Shown here: in pieces, positions 1-6,981 of the stretch
Position numbering within the stretch: the stretch's first letter is position 1
Layout: each line of letters starts with the position of its first letter
Origin: Calothrix sp. NIES-2098
GTDB taxonomy: Bacteria > Cyanobacteriota > Cyanobacteriia > Cyanobacteriales > Nostocaceae
Length of the DNA: 64,000 bases
Reading direction: 5' to 3'
Assembly (NCBI GenBank): GCA_002368175.1
Contig: AP018172.1
Coordinates: forward strand, 3,160,001-3,224,000
Position numbers and translations under genes: made by a program
Notes under the pieces: generated by a model
Told to the model about the DNA's origin: nothing
What the model saw: only the letters and a program-made list of their open reading frames with translations
Databases searched by the model: none

Positions 1-1
1 T

Positions 2-823
2 CCTAATTGGTTGCGGGAATTAGTTAGTCCTTTAGCTAATCCCCAAATTGGCGCGACAACAGGTAATCGTTGGTATTTACCCACAGGTAAATATTGCGGT
101 TCTTTAGTGCGTTACATCTGGAACGTATCCGCAGTTGTGCAGATGTATCTTTACGGGATTCCTTGGGGTGGAACTCTTGCAGTCAAAACAGAAGTTCTCC
201 ACCAAACAGGACTTGTAGATAAGTGGAGTAAAGCTTTTGGCGAAGATACCATGATGCGCAGCGTCTTGGCTAAACATCAGCTAAAAGTGAAATTTGTACC
301 TTCCTTAATGATGCTGAATCGGGAAGAATCAGATTTACCCAGCTTAAGATACTGGCTGCAACGGCAATTACTCGCTTCTCGCCTGTATCATCCTTGGTGG
401 TTAGCTGTAGTTGGTGACACAATTTTAACTATATGCATCCCGACTGCGATCGCTTTCTTATTTTTAGCCGCTTTATTCACTCAACAATGGCAGACCGCTA
501 TCTTCTGCTTTATTTGCTATAGCGGCTATATGCTAGCCCTCCTCTTGCTTGTACTTGTCTTAGAAAAACAAATACAGCAAGTACTTCGTCGTCACAGCGA
601 ACCAGAAACAAAACTATCAACCACCACCATCATCAAAATCTTCTTTGGCATTCCCTTTACCCAATGGGTTTACGGTTTAGCAATGCTATCATCCCTGTGG
701 ATGCCAAGAGTTAAATGGCGCGGAATCACCTATGAAATCAAAGGGCCTTGGAACCTGCGACTCCTGGACTACCGCCCTTACCAAATCATAGATCGACCAA
801 GCGATCGCAAACTTTCTCTCTAA
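2..823 (+). CDS. Glycosyltransferase family 2, C-terminal part (truncated by window edge)
   Basis: The frame is open from the first bases of the window, so the N-terminus and the nucleotide-sugar-binding part lie upstream; the internal TTG at 11 is not a real start. The visible segment has the end of a GT-A type catalytic domain: a GEDTMM stretch near residue 80 is in the place of the acceptor-binding E-D region, and an RQLLASRLYHPWW segment resembles the Q/RxxRW element of membrane-bound processive GT2 enzymes. Two hydrophobic helices follow (about residues 130-155 and 160-185), and another near 210-230. It is probably an integral membrane sugar transferase for polysaccharide or glycolipid synthesis. 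A GT4 enzyme follows on the same strand 146 bp downstream, which suggests a shared glycan pathway. The substrate cannot be told from sequence. Confidence 0.8.
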   Translation, partial: PNWLRELVSPLANPQIGATTGNRWYLPTGKYCGSLVRYIWNVSAVVQMYLYGIPWGGTLAVKTEVLHQTGLVDKWSKAFGEDTMMRSVLAKHQLKVKFVPSLMMLNREESDLPSLRYWLQRQLLASRLYHPWWLAVVGDTILTICIPTAIAFLFLAALFTQQWQTAIFCFICYSGYMLALLLLVLVLEKQIQQVLRRHSEPETKLSTTTIIKIFFGIPFTQWVYGLAMLSSLWMPRVKWRGITYEIKGPWNLRLLDYRPYQIIDRPSDRKLSL

Positions 824-849
824 GTAGCGCAATCAAAATACTGGGGATG

Positions 850-900
850 TCTGTCCTTTGTCATTTGTCTTTTGTTTAATGACCAATGACCAATGACGAC
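850..900. repeat. Heptameric short tandem repeats (STRR-like)
   Basis: The gap between the two glycosyltransferase genes carries TTTGTC(A/T)-type units followed by repeated CCAATGA units. This is the kind of heptamer repetition typical of Nostocales intergenic DNA. Confidence 0.6.
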
Positions 901-969
901 TTTCATGAAATCTCAGCTGCGTAAATCCTAAAACCAAAACCAGCCCTTTCATGAAATATTTCCTTAACC

Positions 970-2235
970 ATGAAAAACCAACCTCTGCGGATCGCCTTAT
1001 TAACCGGACTGTACGCACCCTTCCTCACAGGGGTATCAGTTGCAGTACACCAGCGAGTTCGTTGGCTACTCCAGCAAGGACACGAAGTTTTTCTCATTCA
1101 TCCCGAAATTAACGATAAATACCCCAAACAAGTTGGTAGTCGTCCCATGCCAGGATTAGAAGAGTTACAGGCTTATCCTAACTTTTCCTCCTACGCATTC
1201 CCTACCGAACCGTTGATTTTCTACAAATCTCTGCCTCAACCGTTAAATTACAAACATTGGAACGATACTAAGTTACTTGCAAACTTCCAACCAGATATAA
1301 TTGTGGCGGAAGAATCAGCCCAAATGCAAGGAGTTTACTCAGCTTTCTTGCAAGGTTACGGTCGCCCAGTAGGAGTTAAATATGCCAAACAAACAGGCAC
1401 TCCTATTATTTCAGTGTTTCATACAGATATCGTCGCATATATCAAATATTACCTAGGAAGCTTCTTCTTTAGCTTGCTGCGCCCGATTATTCCCTTGATA
1501 GTTAAGCAAGTCAGCAAAGTTTATAACGTCAATTTATTTCCATCGCGGGAACAGCTAATTAAGTACGAAAAATTGCAATGTCAACGTAGCGAATACGTCC
1601 CTTATCAAGGTATTGATTGCGAAAAATTCCATCCCCGCAATATTTGTTACGACCCCATCCCCAACGACAAGAGACCAACCCTGCTGTTTGTCGGACGCAT
1701 CACCGCCGAAAAGAACGTCACCCAACTCATAGATGCATACCCCTTAATTGCTGCCAAAATTCCTGACGTGCATCTAGTTATCGTTGGTAGCGGCCCTCTT
1801 GACGAACAAATCAAAAGACGTGCCCAAAAGTATAAATCAGGAATTACAATTTGGGGAGAATCTCACGGCACAGAACTGTTAGGTTGGTTTGCTAGAGCTG
1901 ATGTCTTTATTAACCCCTCCGTCACCGAAAACTTCTGTACCACAAATAACGAAGCCCTAGCTTCTGGAACCCCTGTAGTTGCAGCCTTCGCACCCTCAAC
2001 TACAGAACAAGTAATTCCCGGACACAACGGCTTTCTTGCTGAACCAAACAACCCAGCAGATTTCGCCCAAAAAGTCATTACTATTCTGGAAAATCCCGAA
2101 CTTAAAGCCCACATGGCCCAGAACGCTCGCCCATCAATTTTAGAATATGATTGGTCAGCTTGTATGGAAAAGTTTGAAGAAAAGCTCTATCAACTAGTTG
2201 CTTTATCAACTAAGCCCACAGTGAAAGTTCATTAA
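970..2235 (+). CDS. Glycosyltransferase family 4 (group 1)
   Basis: A 421-residue GT-B fold enzyme. The N-terminal Rossmann half has the usual glycine-rich start (LLTGLYAPFLTGVSVAV, residues 10-26). The C-terminal half has the family hallmarks: LLFVGRITAEKN (about 237-248), LVIVGSGPLDEQ, and the nucleotide-sugar-binding stretch VFINPSVTENFCTTNNEALASGTPVV (about 316-341) with the E-x7-E motif. Enzymes of this type move a sugar from a nucleotide donor to a lipid or glycan acceptor at the cytoplasmic face of the membrane. The closest analogues by pattern are sulfoquinovosyl or mannosyl transferases, but the donor cannot be assigned. The start is ATG at 970. It follows a membrane GT2 on the same strand. 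Confidence 0.88.
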   Translation: MKNQPLRIALLTGLYAPFLTGVSVAVHQRVRWLLQQGHEVFLIHPEINDKYPKQVGSRPMPGLEELQAYPNFSSYAFPTEPLIFYKSLPQPLNYKHWNDTKLLANFQPDIIVAEESAQMQGVYSAFLQGYGRPVGVKYAKQTGTPIISVFHTDIVAYIKYYLGSFFFSLLRPIIPLIVKQVSKVYNVNLFPSREQLIKYEKLQCQRSEYVPYQGIDCEKFHPRNICYDPIPNDKRPTLLFVGRITAEKNVTQLIDAYPLIAAKIPDVHLVIVGSGPLDEQIKRRAQKYKSGITIWGESHGTELLGWFARADVFINPSVTENFCTTNNEALASGTPVVAAFAPSTTEQVIPGHNGFLAEPNNPADFAQKVITILENPELKAHMAQNARPSILEYDWSACMEKFEEKLYQLVALSTKPTVKVH

Positions 2236-2246
2236 CTTTGTACCTC

Positions 2247-2287
2247 TGTGTCTTTGTGTTCAAAAATTATTTAATCACAAAGACACA
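2247..2287. terminator. Hairpin after the GT4 gene
   Basis: A 12-bp perfect inverted repeat (TGTGTCTTTGTG at 2247-2258 and its complement at 2276-2287) with an A/T-rich loop lies 11 bp after the GT4 stop codon. It may act as a terminator, but there is no clear T-tract after it. The same words occur in a dispersed Nostocales repeat, so it may only be a repeat. Confidence 0.4.
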
Positions 2288-2332
2288 AAGAAAATCATAC
2301 AGCTTATTTCAGATAAATAAGGTACGCAGGTA

Positions 2333-2352
2333 GGGGCACGGCAGTGCCCTTG
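2333..2352. repeat. REP-like GGGGCAC/GTGCCC palindrome
   Basis: A short imperfect palindrome (GGGCAC, GGCA, GTGCCC) of the same kind that forms the outer ends of the three MITE-like elements at 22.4, 32.4 and 35.4 kb. Here it stands alone with nothing inserted. Confidence 0.5.
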
Positions 2353-2454
2353 CCTATGTACTTTAATTACCTAAAAAATCTGCATCCAAAAGGATAACTC
2401 GACTCACCAAGTTACACCCTCTAACTCAATAGGAAATAGCTGACGATTTGATAA

Positions 2455-2526
2455 TCAATCTTCATCTAAAGCATGAATTAAATACTCTCCTGTTTCTTGC
2501 TGCTCATCCCAAAAAAATTGTGATTT
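2455..2526 (-). pseudogene. Possible 3' remnant of a small gene
   Basis: The minus strand holds a 23-codon open stretch ending in WDEQQETGEYLIHALDED and a stop. It reads like the C-terminus of a small protein, but an in-frame stop precedes it and there is no start. It may be a decayed gene end. The rest of the 2288-2633 gap shows nothing else I can name. Confidence 0.22.
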
Positions 2527-2633
2527 CTACGATCTAAAAGAAATTTAGCGTCGTTTTGCGGATGTTGCCTAAATTAATTAAAATAACCGATACAATCTTG
2601 AAAAAAGACTATTGAAACTACTTAGACGTTAAC

Positions 2634-3035
2634 ATGGCAAGAATATCTAACGTTCACGTGACTCTTTTTCTAACCGAACTGGATTTAGATGAAGAAGAGT
2701 TGCAAGCAGAAGTGCAAAACCTGCTCCCGCAGCTAAGAGAAGTAGATGGCGTGGAAGCAGTAGATTCAGTAGCTGTGGAAGACACACCTAGGGGTGCAAA
2801 GGCTTTCGGCGGTTTTTTGTTGGGATTACTAAATTTAGAAATTAATCCGGCGAATATCAAGACGTTGTTTAAATTTCTAGGAGATCGCTTCGGTAACAAA
2901 CCCATTAAACTTGTAGTCAAGGCTCCTGATGGCAGAGAACTCAACATAGAAGCCAGTAGTCGAGAGGAATTTGAATTTGCCATGCAGCAAGCACAGGATT
3001 TTTTGAATAATACCCAAAAAACACAAGACAGCTAA
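2634..3035 (+). CDS. EACC1-like effector-associated constant component
   Basis: A 133-residue acidic protein with a short beta-strand/helix layout. The pattern DSVAVEDTPRGAKAFGG followed by a hydrophobic helix (FLLGLL), a second helix ending in FGNKP, a strand IKLVVKAPDGRELNIEA, and a final helix FEFAMQQAQDFL matches what I know of effector-associated constant component 1. That small protein is found next to caspase, trypsin and similar effectors in bacterial conflict systems. The P-x-GAK element and the (I/V)-D/P-G-(R/D) strand are the strongest points. The caspase gene starts one base after its stop codon, so the two are certainly co-transcribed and probably translationally coupled. It is inferred to be an adaptor or regulator of the caspase protein, with no enzymatic motif of its own. 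Confidence 0.7.
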   Translation: MARISNVHVTLFLTELDLDEEELQAEVQNLLPQLREVDGVEAVDSVAVEDTPRGAKAFGGFLLGLLNLEINPANIKTLFKFLGDRFGNKPIKLVVKAPDGRELNIEASSREEFEFAMQQAQDFLNNTQKTQDS

Positions 3036-3036
3036 G

Positions 3037-5157
3037 ATGGCGAAGGTTGCACTGCTGATAGGGATTAGTGAATATGAGCCAGGATTAAACCCTCTACCTG
3101 CTGCGGTCAATGATATCGAAGCAATGCGGCGAGTGTTAGCAAATCCAGAAATAGGTGGCTTTGCTGAGGAAAATATTATGGTGTTGGAAAATCCTGAACG
3201 TCAGAAGATGGAGGAAGCAATCGAGAAGTTGTTTGCGGAGCGCCAAAAGGATGACTTGGTACTTTTCTTCTTCTCCGGTCATGGGATTAAGGATGACACA
3301 GGCAAGCTTTATCTAGCAACACGCACCACACGCAAAACAGCAAAAGGAGATTTAATTCGTGCATCCGCAGTTACAGCCAATTTTGTACATGAAAGTATCG
3401 GTCGTAGTAGATCTCAAAGACAAGTCATCATTCTAGACTGTTGTTTTAGTGGTGCGATCGCCCAAGGCATGACTGTTAGAGATGATGGTATTATCAATGT
3501 TCAAGAGCAGCTTGGTGGAAAAGGAAGAGCAATCCTCACTTCTTCGACTTCTACCCAATATTCATTTGAGCAAGAAGGTTCAGAACTCTCAATTTATACT
3601 CGTTATTTAGTAGAAGGTATTGAAACAGGTGCAGCCGATAAAGATACAGATGGTTGGATTTCCATCGATGAGCTGCATGAGTATGCAAGTACGAAAGTTC
3701 AAGAAGCCTCACCTGCAATGACTCCTAAGTTCTATCCTGTTGAGGAAGGACATAAAATTTTATTGGCAAAGTCGCCTAAGGATGACCCCAAACTGAAGTA
3801 TCGTAAGGAATTTAATAGTATTGCTCTTGAGGATGAAGGAGAGATTTCTATTGGCAATCGCTTTTATCTCAATGAGTTGCAGAATAATCTGAGATTATTA
3901 CCTGAGGATGCTAATTTAATTGAGTTTGAGGTTCTGGAACCCTATCGCAAACGCCAGGAAAAATTGCAACGCTATGAGCAAGCTTTATCGCAGGTACTAC
4001 AAAGGCAATACCCCATCGGTGAAAGAGAGCAGAATGGATTGCAACGCTTACAAAATATCTTAAATCTTCGAGATGAAGATATAGCTGCAATTAAACAACG
4101 AGTGCTTGCCCCAAAACAAGCTGAATATCAAAAACAGCAAGCCGAAAGATTGCGCCAGGAACAAGAAAGGGCGGAGTATCAAAAACAGCAAGCAGAATTA
4201 CAAGAACAACGAGAAAGCGAATCATCTAAAGCTGTGTCTCACCCAAGTATTCAAACTCAGACTTTTGAGTTCGACAGCGCTATCTTAACGGTAAAAAGCT
4301 CAGGATTTTTTGGTATGGGAAAAAAAACTTATGAAATTAACCGCAGTCGCGGACGCGCTGAGTTTTTTACAGAAAACCTGGGTAATGGCGTAGTTCTGGA
4401 AATGGTGGCAATTCCTGGTGGTAAATTTCTCATGGGTTCGCCAGAGGATGAGCCAGCAAGACTTAGCTATGAAAGCCCACAACATAACGTCACCATTCAA
4501 TCCTTTTTCATGGGTAAATTTCCTGTCACCCAGAGCCAATGGCAAGCCGTTGCTGCTCTTAATAAAGTAAACTTTGATTTAAATCCTGACCCATCCAATT
4601 TTAAAGGTGCTAATCGACCTGTTGAACGTGTTTCTTGGGATAATGCAGTTGAGTTTTGTGCCAGACTATCTAACAAAACAGGGAAAACCTATCGTTTACC
4701 CACTGAAGCAGAATGGGAATATGCTTGTCGTGCGGGAACAACTACGCCGTTTTATTTTGGTGAAACGATTACGACTGATTTAGCCAATTATCGCGGAACA
4801 GACTGGGATTATCAGGGAACATTGTACCCAGGTAATTACGCTCAAGGCCCAAAGGGTGAATTTCGCGAGCAAACAACAGATGTTGGCAAATTTCCTGCCA
4901 ATCCCTTTGGTTTATTTGATATGCATGGTAATATTTGCGAATGGTGTCAAGATGAGTGGCACAAAAATTATAATGGAGCGCTAACAGACGACAGTGCTTG
5001 GTTTATTGGAGATAATGATAAATACAGGCTGCTGCGTGGTGGTTCGTGGCTCAACCTTCCCAAGAATTGTCGTTCGGCGGTTCCCAGCAAGCGCGCGCGT
5101 GACGATAGGGACAACTACGTGGGTTTTCGGGTTGTGGTGGTGCGGCGCAGGACTTAG
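3037..5157 (+). CDS. Caspase (peptidase C14)-coiled coil-FGE-sulfatase fusion
   Basis: A 706-residue protein. Residues 1-250 form a caspase/metacaspase domain: catalytic His82 in FFSGHG and Cys136 in LDCCFSGA are both present, so the protease looks active. Residues about 250-360 are a helical linker region found in cyanobacterial multi-domain proteins (RKEFNSIALEDEG onward). About 350-395 is a Q/E/R-rich coiled coil with a repeated EYQKQQAE unit. From about 440 to the end is a formylglycine-generating-enzyme-like (SUMF1, C-lectin fold) domain with EMVAIPGGKFLMGS, LPTEAEWEYACRAG, GLFDMHGNICEWCQDEW and LLRGGSW. The last about 35 residues are the part that differs sharply from the tandem copy downstream and look like a DGR variable region. 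The architecture suggests a sensor (FGE) controlling a suicide protease. Its neighbours are EACC1 upstream and an FGE-only gene downstream. Confidence 0.9.
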   Translation: MAKVALLIGISEYEPGLNPLPAAVNDIEAMRRVLANPEIGGFAEENIMVLENPERQKMEEAIEKLFAERQKDDLVLFFFSGHGIKDDTGKLYLATRTTRKTAKGDLIRASAVTANFVHESIGRSRSQRQVIILDCCFSGAIAQGMTVRDDGIINVQEQLGGKGRAILTSSTSTQYSFEQEGSELSIYTRYLVEGIETGAADKDTDGWISIDELHEYASTKVQEASPAMTPKFYPVEEGHKILLAKSPKDDPKLKYRKEFNSIALEDEGEISIGNRFYLNELQNNLRLLPEDANLIEFEVLEPYRKRQEKLQRYEQALSQVLQRQYPIGEREQNGLQRLQNILNLRDEDIAAIKQRVLAPKQAEYQKQQAERLRQEQERAEYQKQQAELQEQRESESSKAVSHPSIQTQTFEFDSAILTVKSSGFFGMGKKTYEINRSRGRAEFFTENLGNGVVLEMVAIPGGKFLMGSPEDEPARLSYESPQHNVTIQSFFMGKFPVTQSQWQAVAALNKVNFDLNPDPSNFKGANRPVERVSWDNAVEFCARLSNKTGKTYRLPTEAEWEYACRAGTTTPFYFGETITTDLANYRGTDWDYQGTLYPGNYAQGPKGEFREQTTDVGKFPANPFGLFDMHGNICEWCQDEWHKNYNGALTDDSAWFIGDNDKYRLLRGGSWLNLPKNCRSAVPSKRARDDRDNYVGFRVVVVRRRT

Positions 5158-5283
5158 TAGCCCTTTACTTTTTGCTTCTCTATCAGAAGTTGATACTGCT
5201 GAGGAATGGGTAAATCAAATTATGTCTATTCCATTTTGATGTGTAGCGTTTATTAAGCGATCGCCTCATAATAAATCCTAATA
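4354..5283 (+). repeat. First copy of a 1,119-bp-spaced tandem duplication
   Basis: The FGE part of the caspase gene plus about 125 bp after its stop codon is repeated at 5473-6401 at a constant offset of 1,119 bp. Outside the 3' coding end the copies differ by scattered, mostly silent changes. The downstream noncoding DNA (GAAGTTGATACTGCTGAG, and a GCGATCGC site) is repeated as well, so this was a DNA duplication and not only a domain copy. Confidence 0.85.
5041..5150 (+). other. Putative DGR variable region 1
   Basis: From the GGSW codons to the VGFRVV codons, this copy and the matching piece of the next gene differ at 15 of 26 residues. The flanking FGE sequence differs at only a few percent. 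Changes are mostly at codon positions 1 and 2 with a constant C, T or G in position 3 (for example CTC/AGC, AGC/CTC, GAC/GTC, TAC/TTC). That is what adenine-specific mutagenesis of AAC/AAT-type template codons leaves. The invariant 3' part (GTGGGT, CGGGTTGTGG) would be the initiation-of-homology segment. Confidence 0.65.
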
Positions 5284-5340
5284 CCAATTAACGAAAACCT
5301 TAATCATAGGCGTTTGCTAAAGGTTTAATGGCTAAAGATA

Positions 5341-6276
5341 GTGATACTATTGACTTGCACTCCACAGGTGCAGACAACAACAGTTAAAGATGTAGAGTCA
5401 GTGAATCTGTTTGAGTTTGAAATAGTGACAGTGAATGCTCAGGGACAACGCATCAAACCCAGTCTTCAGGGACACGCTGAGTTTTTCACAGAAAGCCTGG
5501 GTAATGGCGTAGTGCTGGAAATGGTAGCAATTCCTGGTGGTACATTTCTCATGGGTTCCCCAGAGGATGAGCCAGAAAGAGTTAGCTCAGAAAGCCCACA
5601 GCACAACGTCACCATTCAACCGTTTTTTATGGGGAAATTTCCTGTCACCCAGAGCCAATGGCAAGCCGTGGCTGCTCTTGATAAAGTAAATATTGATTTA
5701 AATCCCGACCTATCCACATTTAAAGGCGCTAATAGACCTGTTGAATATGTTTTTTGGGATGATGCAGTTGAGTTTTGCGCTCGACTATCTAACAAGACAG
5801 GGAAAATCTATCGCTTACCTACTGAAGCAGAATGGGAATATGCTTGTCGTGCGGGAACGACTACACCGTTTTATTTTGGTGAAACCATTACGACTGATTT
5901 AGCCAATTATCGCGGAACAGACTGGAATTATCACAGAACATTCTACCCAGGCAATTACGCTCAAGGACCAAAGGGTGAATTTCCTGAGCAAACAACAGAT
6001 GTTGGAAAATTTCCTGCCAACTCCTTTGGTTTATTTGATATGCATGGTAATGTTTGCGAATGGTGTCAAGATGAGTGGCACGAAAATTATAATGGAGCGC
6101 CAACAAACGGCAGTGCTTGGTTTGTTGGCGGTGATGATAAATACAGGTTGCTGCGTGGTGGTTCTTGGAGCAGCGTTCCCAGGAATTGTCGTTCGGCAGA
6201 TCGCCTCTATCTCGCGCGTGTCGATTCGTATGACTTCGTGGGTCTTCGGGTTGTGGTGGTGCGGCGGAGGACTTAG
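5341..6276 (+). CDS. FGE-sulfatase domain protein, tandem copy with DGR-like 3' end
   Basis: About 311 residues, almost all a formylglycine-generating-enzyme-like domain with the same landmarks as the caspase fusion (EMVAIPGGTFLMGS, LPTEAEWEYACRAG, MHGNVCEWCQDEW, LLRGGSW). It lacks a caspase domain. The N-terminal 45 residues still align with the linker just before the FGE domain of the caspase protein (LFEFEIVTV), so it looks like a duplicated piece that gained its own start. The start is uncertain: GTG at 5341 is the only in-frame candidate near the 5' end. An ATG at 5328 is in another frame and stops after 19 codons, which could mean a small frameshift. The last about 35 residues are hypervariable relative to copy 1. 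Whether the domain keeps any enzymatic role is unknown; a binding or sensing role is inferred. Confidence 0.8.
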   Translation: MILLTCTPQVQTTTVKDVESVNLFEFEIVTVNAQGQRIKPSLQGHAEFFTESLGNGVVLEMVAIPGGTFLMGSPEDEPERVSSESPQHNVTIQPFFMGKFPVTQSQWQAVAALDKVNIDLNPDLSTFKGANRPVEYVFWDDAVEFCARLSNKTGKIYRLPTEAEWEYACRAGTTTPFYFGETITTDLANYRGTDWNYHRTFYPGNYAQGPKGEFPEQTTDVGKFPANSFGLFDMHGNVCEWCQDEWHENYNGAPTNGSAWFVGGDDKYRLLRGGSWSSVPRNCRSADRLYLARVDSYDFVGLRVVVVRRRT

Positions 6277-6401
6277 TATCCCTTTACTCTTTGCTTATCT
6301 CTCAGAAGTTGATACTGCTGAGTAATGGGTAAATCAAATCATGTCTGTCCCATTTTGATGTGTAGCATTAATTAAGCGATCGCCTCATATAAATCCTAAC
6401 A
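5473..6401 (+). repeat. Second copy of the tandem duplication
   Basis: This is the partner of 4354-5283, at a fixed offset of 1,119 bp. It includes the FGE coding part and the following noncoding segment through the GCGATCGC site near 6380. Confidence 0.85.
6160..6269 (+). other. Putative DGR variable region 2
   Basis: This is the equivalent of the region at 5041-5150. It encodes SSVPRNCRSADRLYLARVDS, compared with LNLPKNCRSAVPSKRARDDR in copy 1. P, NCRSA, AR and VG are shared and nearly everything between is changed. At 11 or more of the differing bases one of the two copies carries A, as expected if A is the template base. Confidence 0.65.
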
Positions 6402-6466
6402 ATCAACGACTTTAGAATCACAGCGACAAACGAAGTAGCGCTATAAATGCAGTCTTAACGACAAGC

Positions 6467-6612
6467 GCGACGGAAGTAAGGACAGCTTAAACTTTATTTA
6501 CAAAATCATGCCGGGAGTAACGTCAAGCATGACGGAAGTAACGACGGCTTAAACTTTATTTACAAAACCACGACGGAAGTAACGACAGCTTAAATTTACT
6601 TTACAAAATCAC
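6467..6612 (+). repeat. Three direct repeats of about 40 bp after the FGE pair
   Basis: The unit (GACGGAAGTAA, GACAGCTTAAA, then TTTATTTACAAAA) occurs three times, starting near 6469, 6530 and 6572. GTAACGTCAA pieces lie between and after the copies. It encodes no plausible protein. Confidence 0.65.
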
Positions 6613-6824
6613 GCCGTTAGTAACGTCAACTTCTGCATTCAAAGTATTAGCGGATGAAGTGGTGACGACAGATGTTTGCAGAAACCAACAGACGCTAACC
6701 TAATTTATGAATGTAGTGCGACTTCTGACAACAAACCGCTTTTTCCCTGCTTCTGTGCGATCTTAACGCTCAACCTTTCACTAGACACAATATAACGCTG
6801 TAGAGTTGATAAGTAACCACGCAA

Positions 6825-6923
6825 AATTAATTACAGTCATTGCGAGCGAAGCGAAGCAATCCCAGCCCTTGCGATTGCTTCATTTCGCTTCGCTACATTC
6901 GCAATGACATTGTGTAATTAATT
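6825..6923. repeat. MITE-like inverted repeat of about 99 bp
   Basis: The outer arms AATTAATTACA (6825-6835) and TGTAATTAATT (from 6913) enclose an imperfect hairpin that starts GTCATTGCGAGCGAAGCG and ends CGCTACATTCGCAATGAC. The long nested arms suggest a small non-autonomous mobile element of the CATTGCGAGCGAAG type. It sits just before the RCK channel gene and could carry its promoter or block read-through. Confidence 0.6.
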
Positions 6924-6981
6924 ATGTTTAACTACTTACAGTTTTCGCTTTAGCCTTCAGAGCAATATATTCTGATGAATT

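Noticed and set aside
6420..6640. DGR template repeat near the variable FGE genes
   Set aside because: The repeats there do not match the variable-region sequence, and no reverse transcriptase frame is present within the window.
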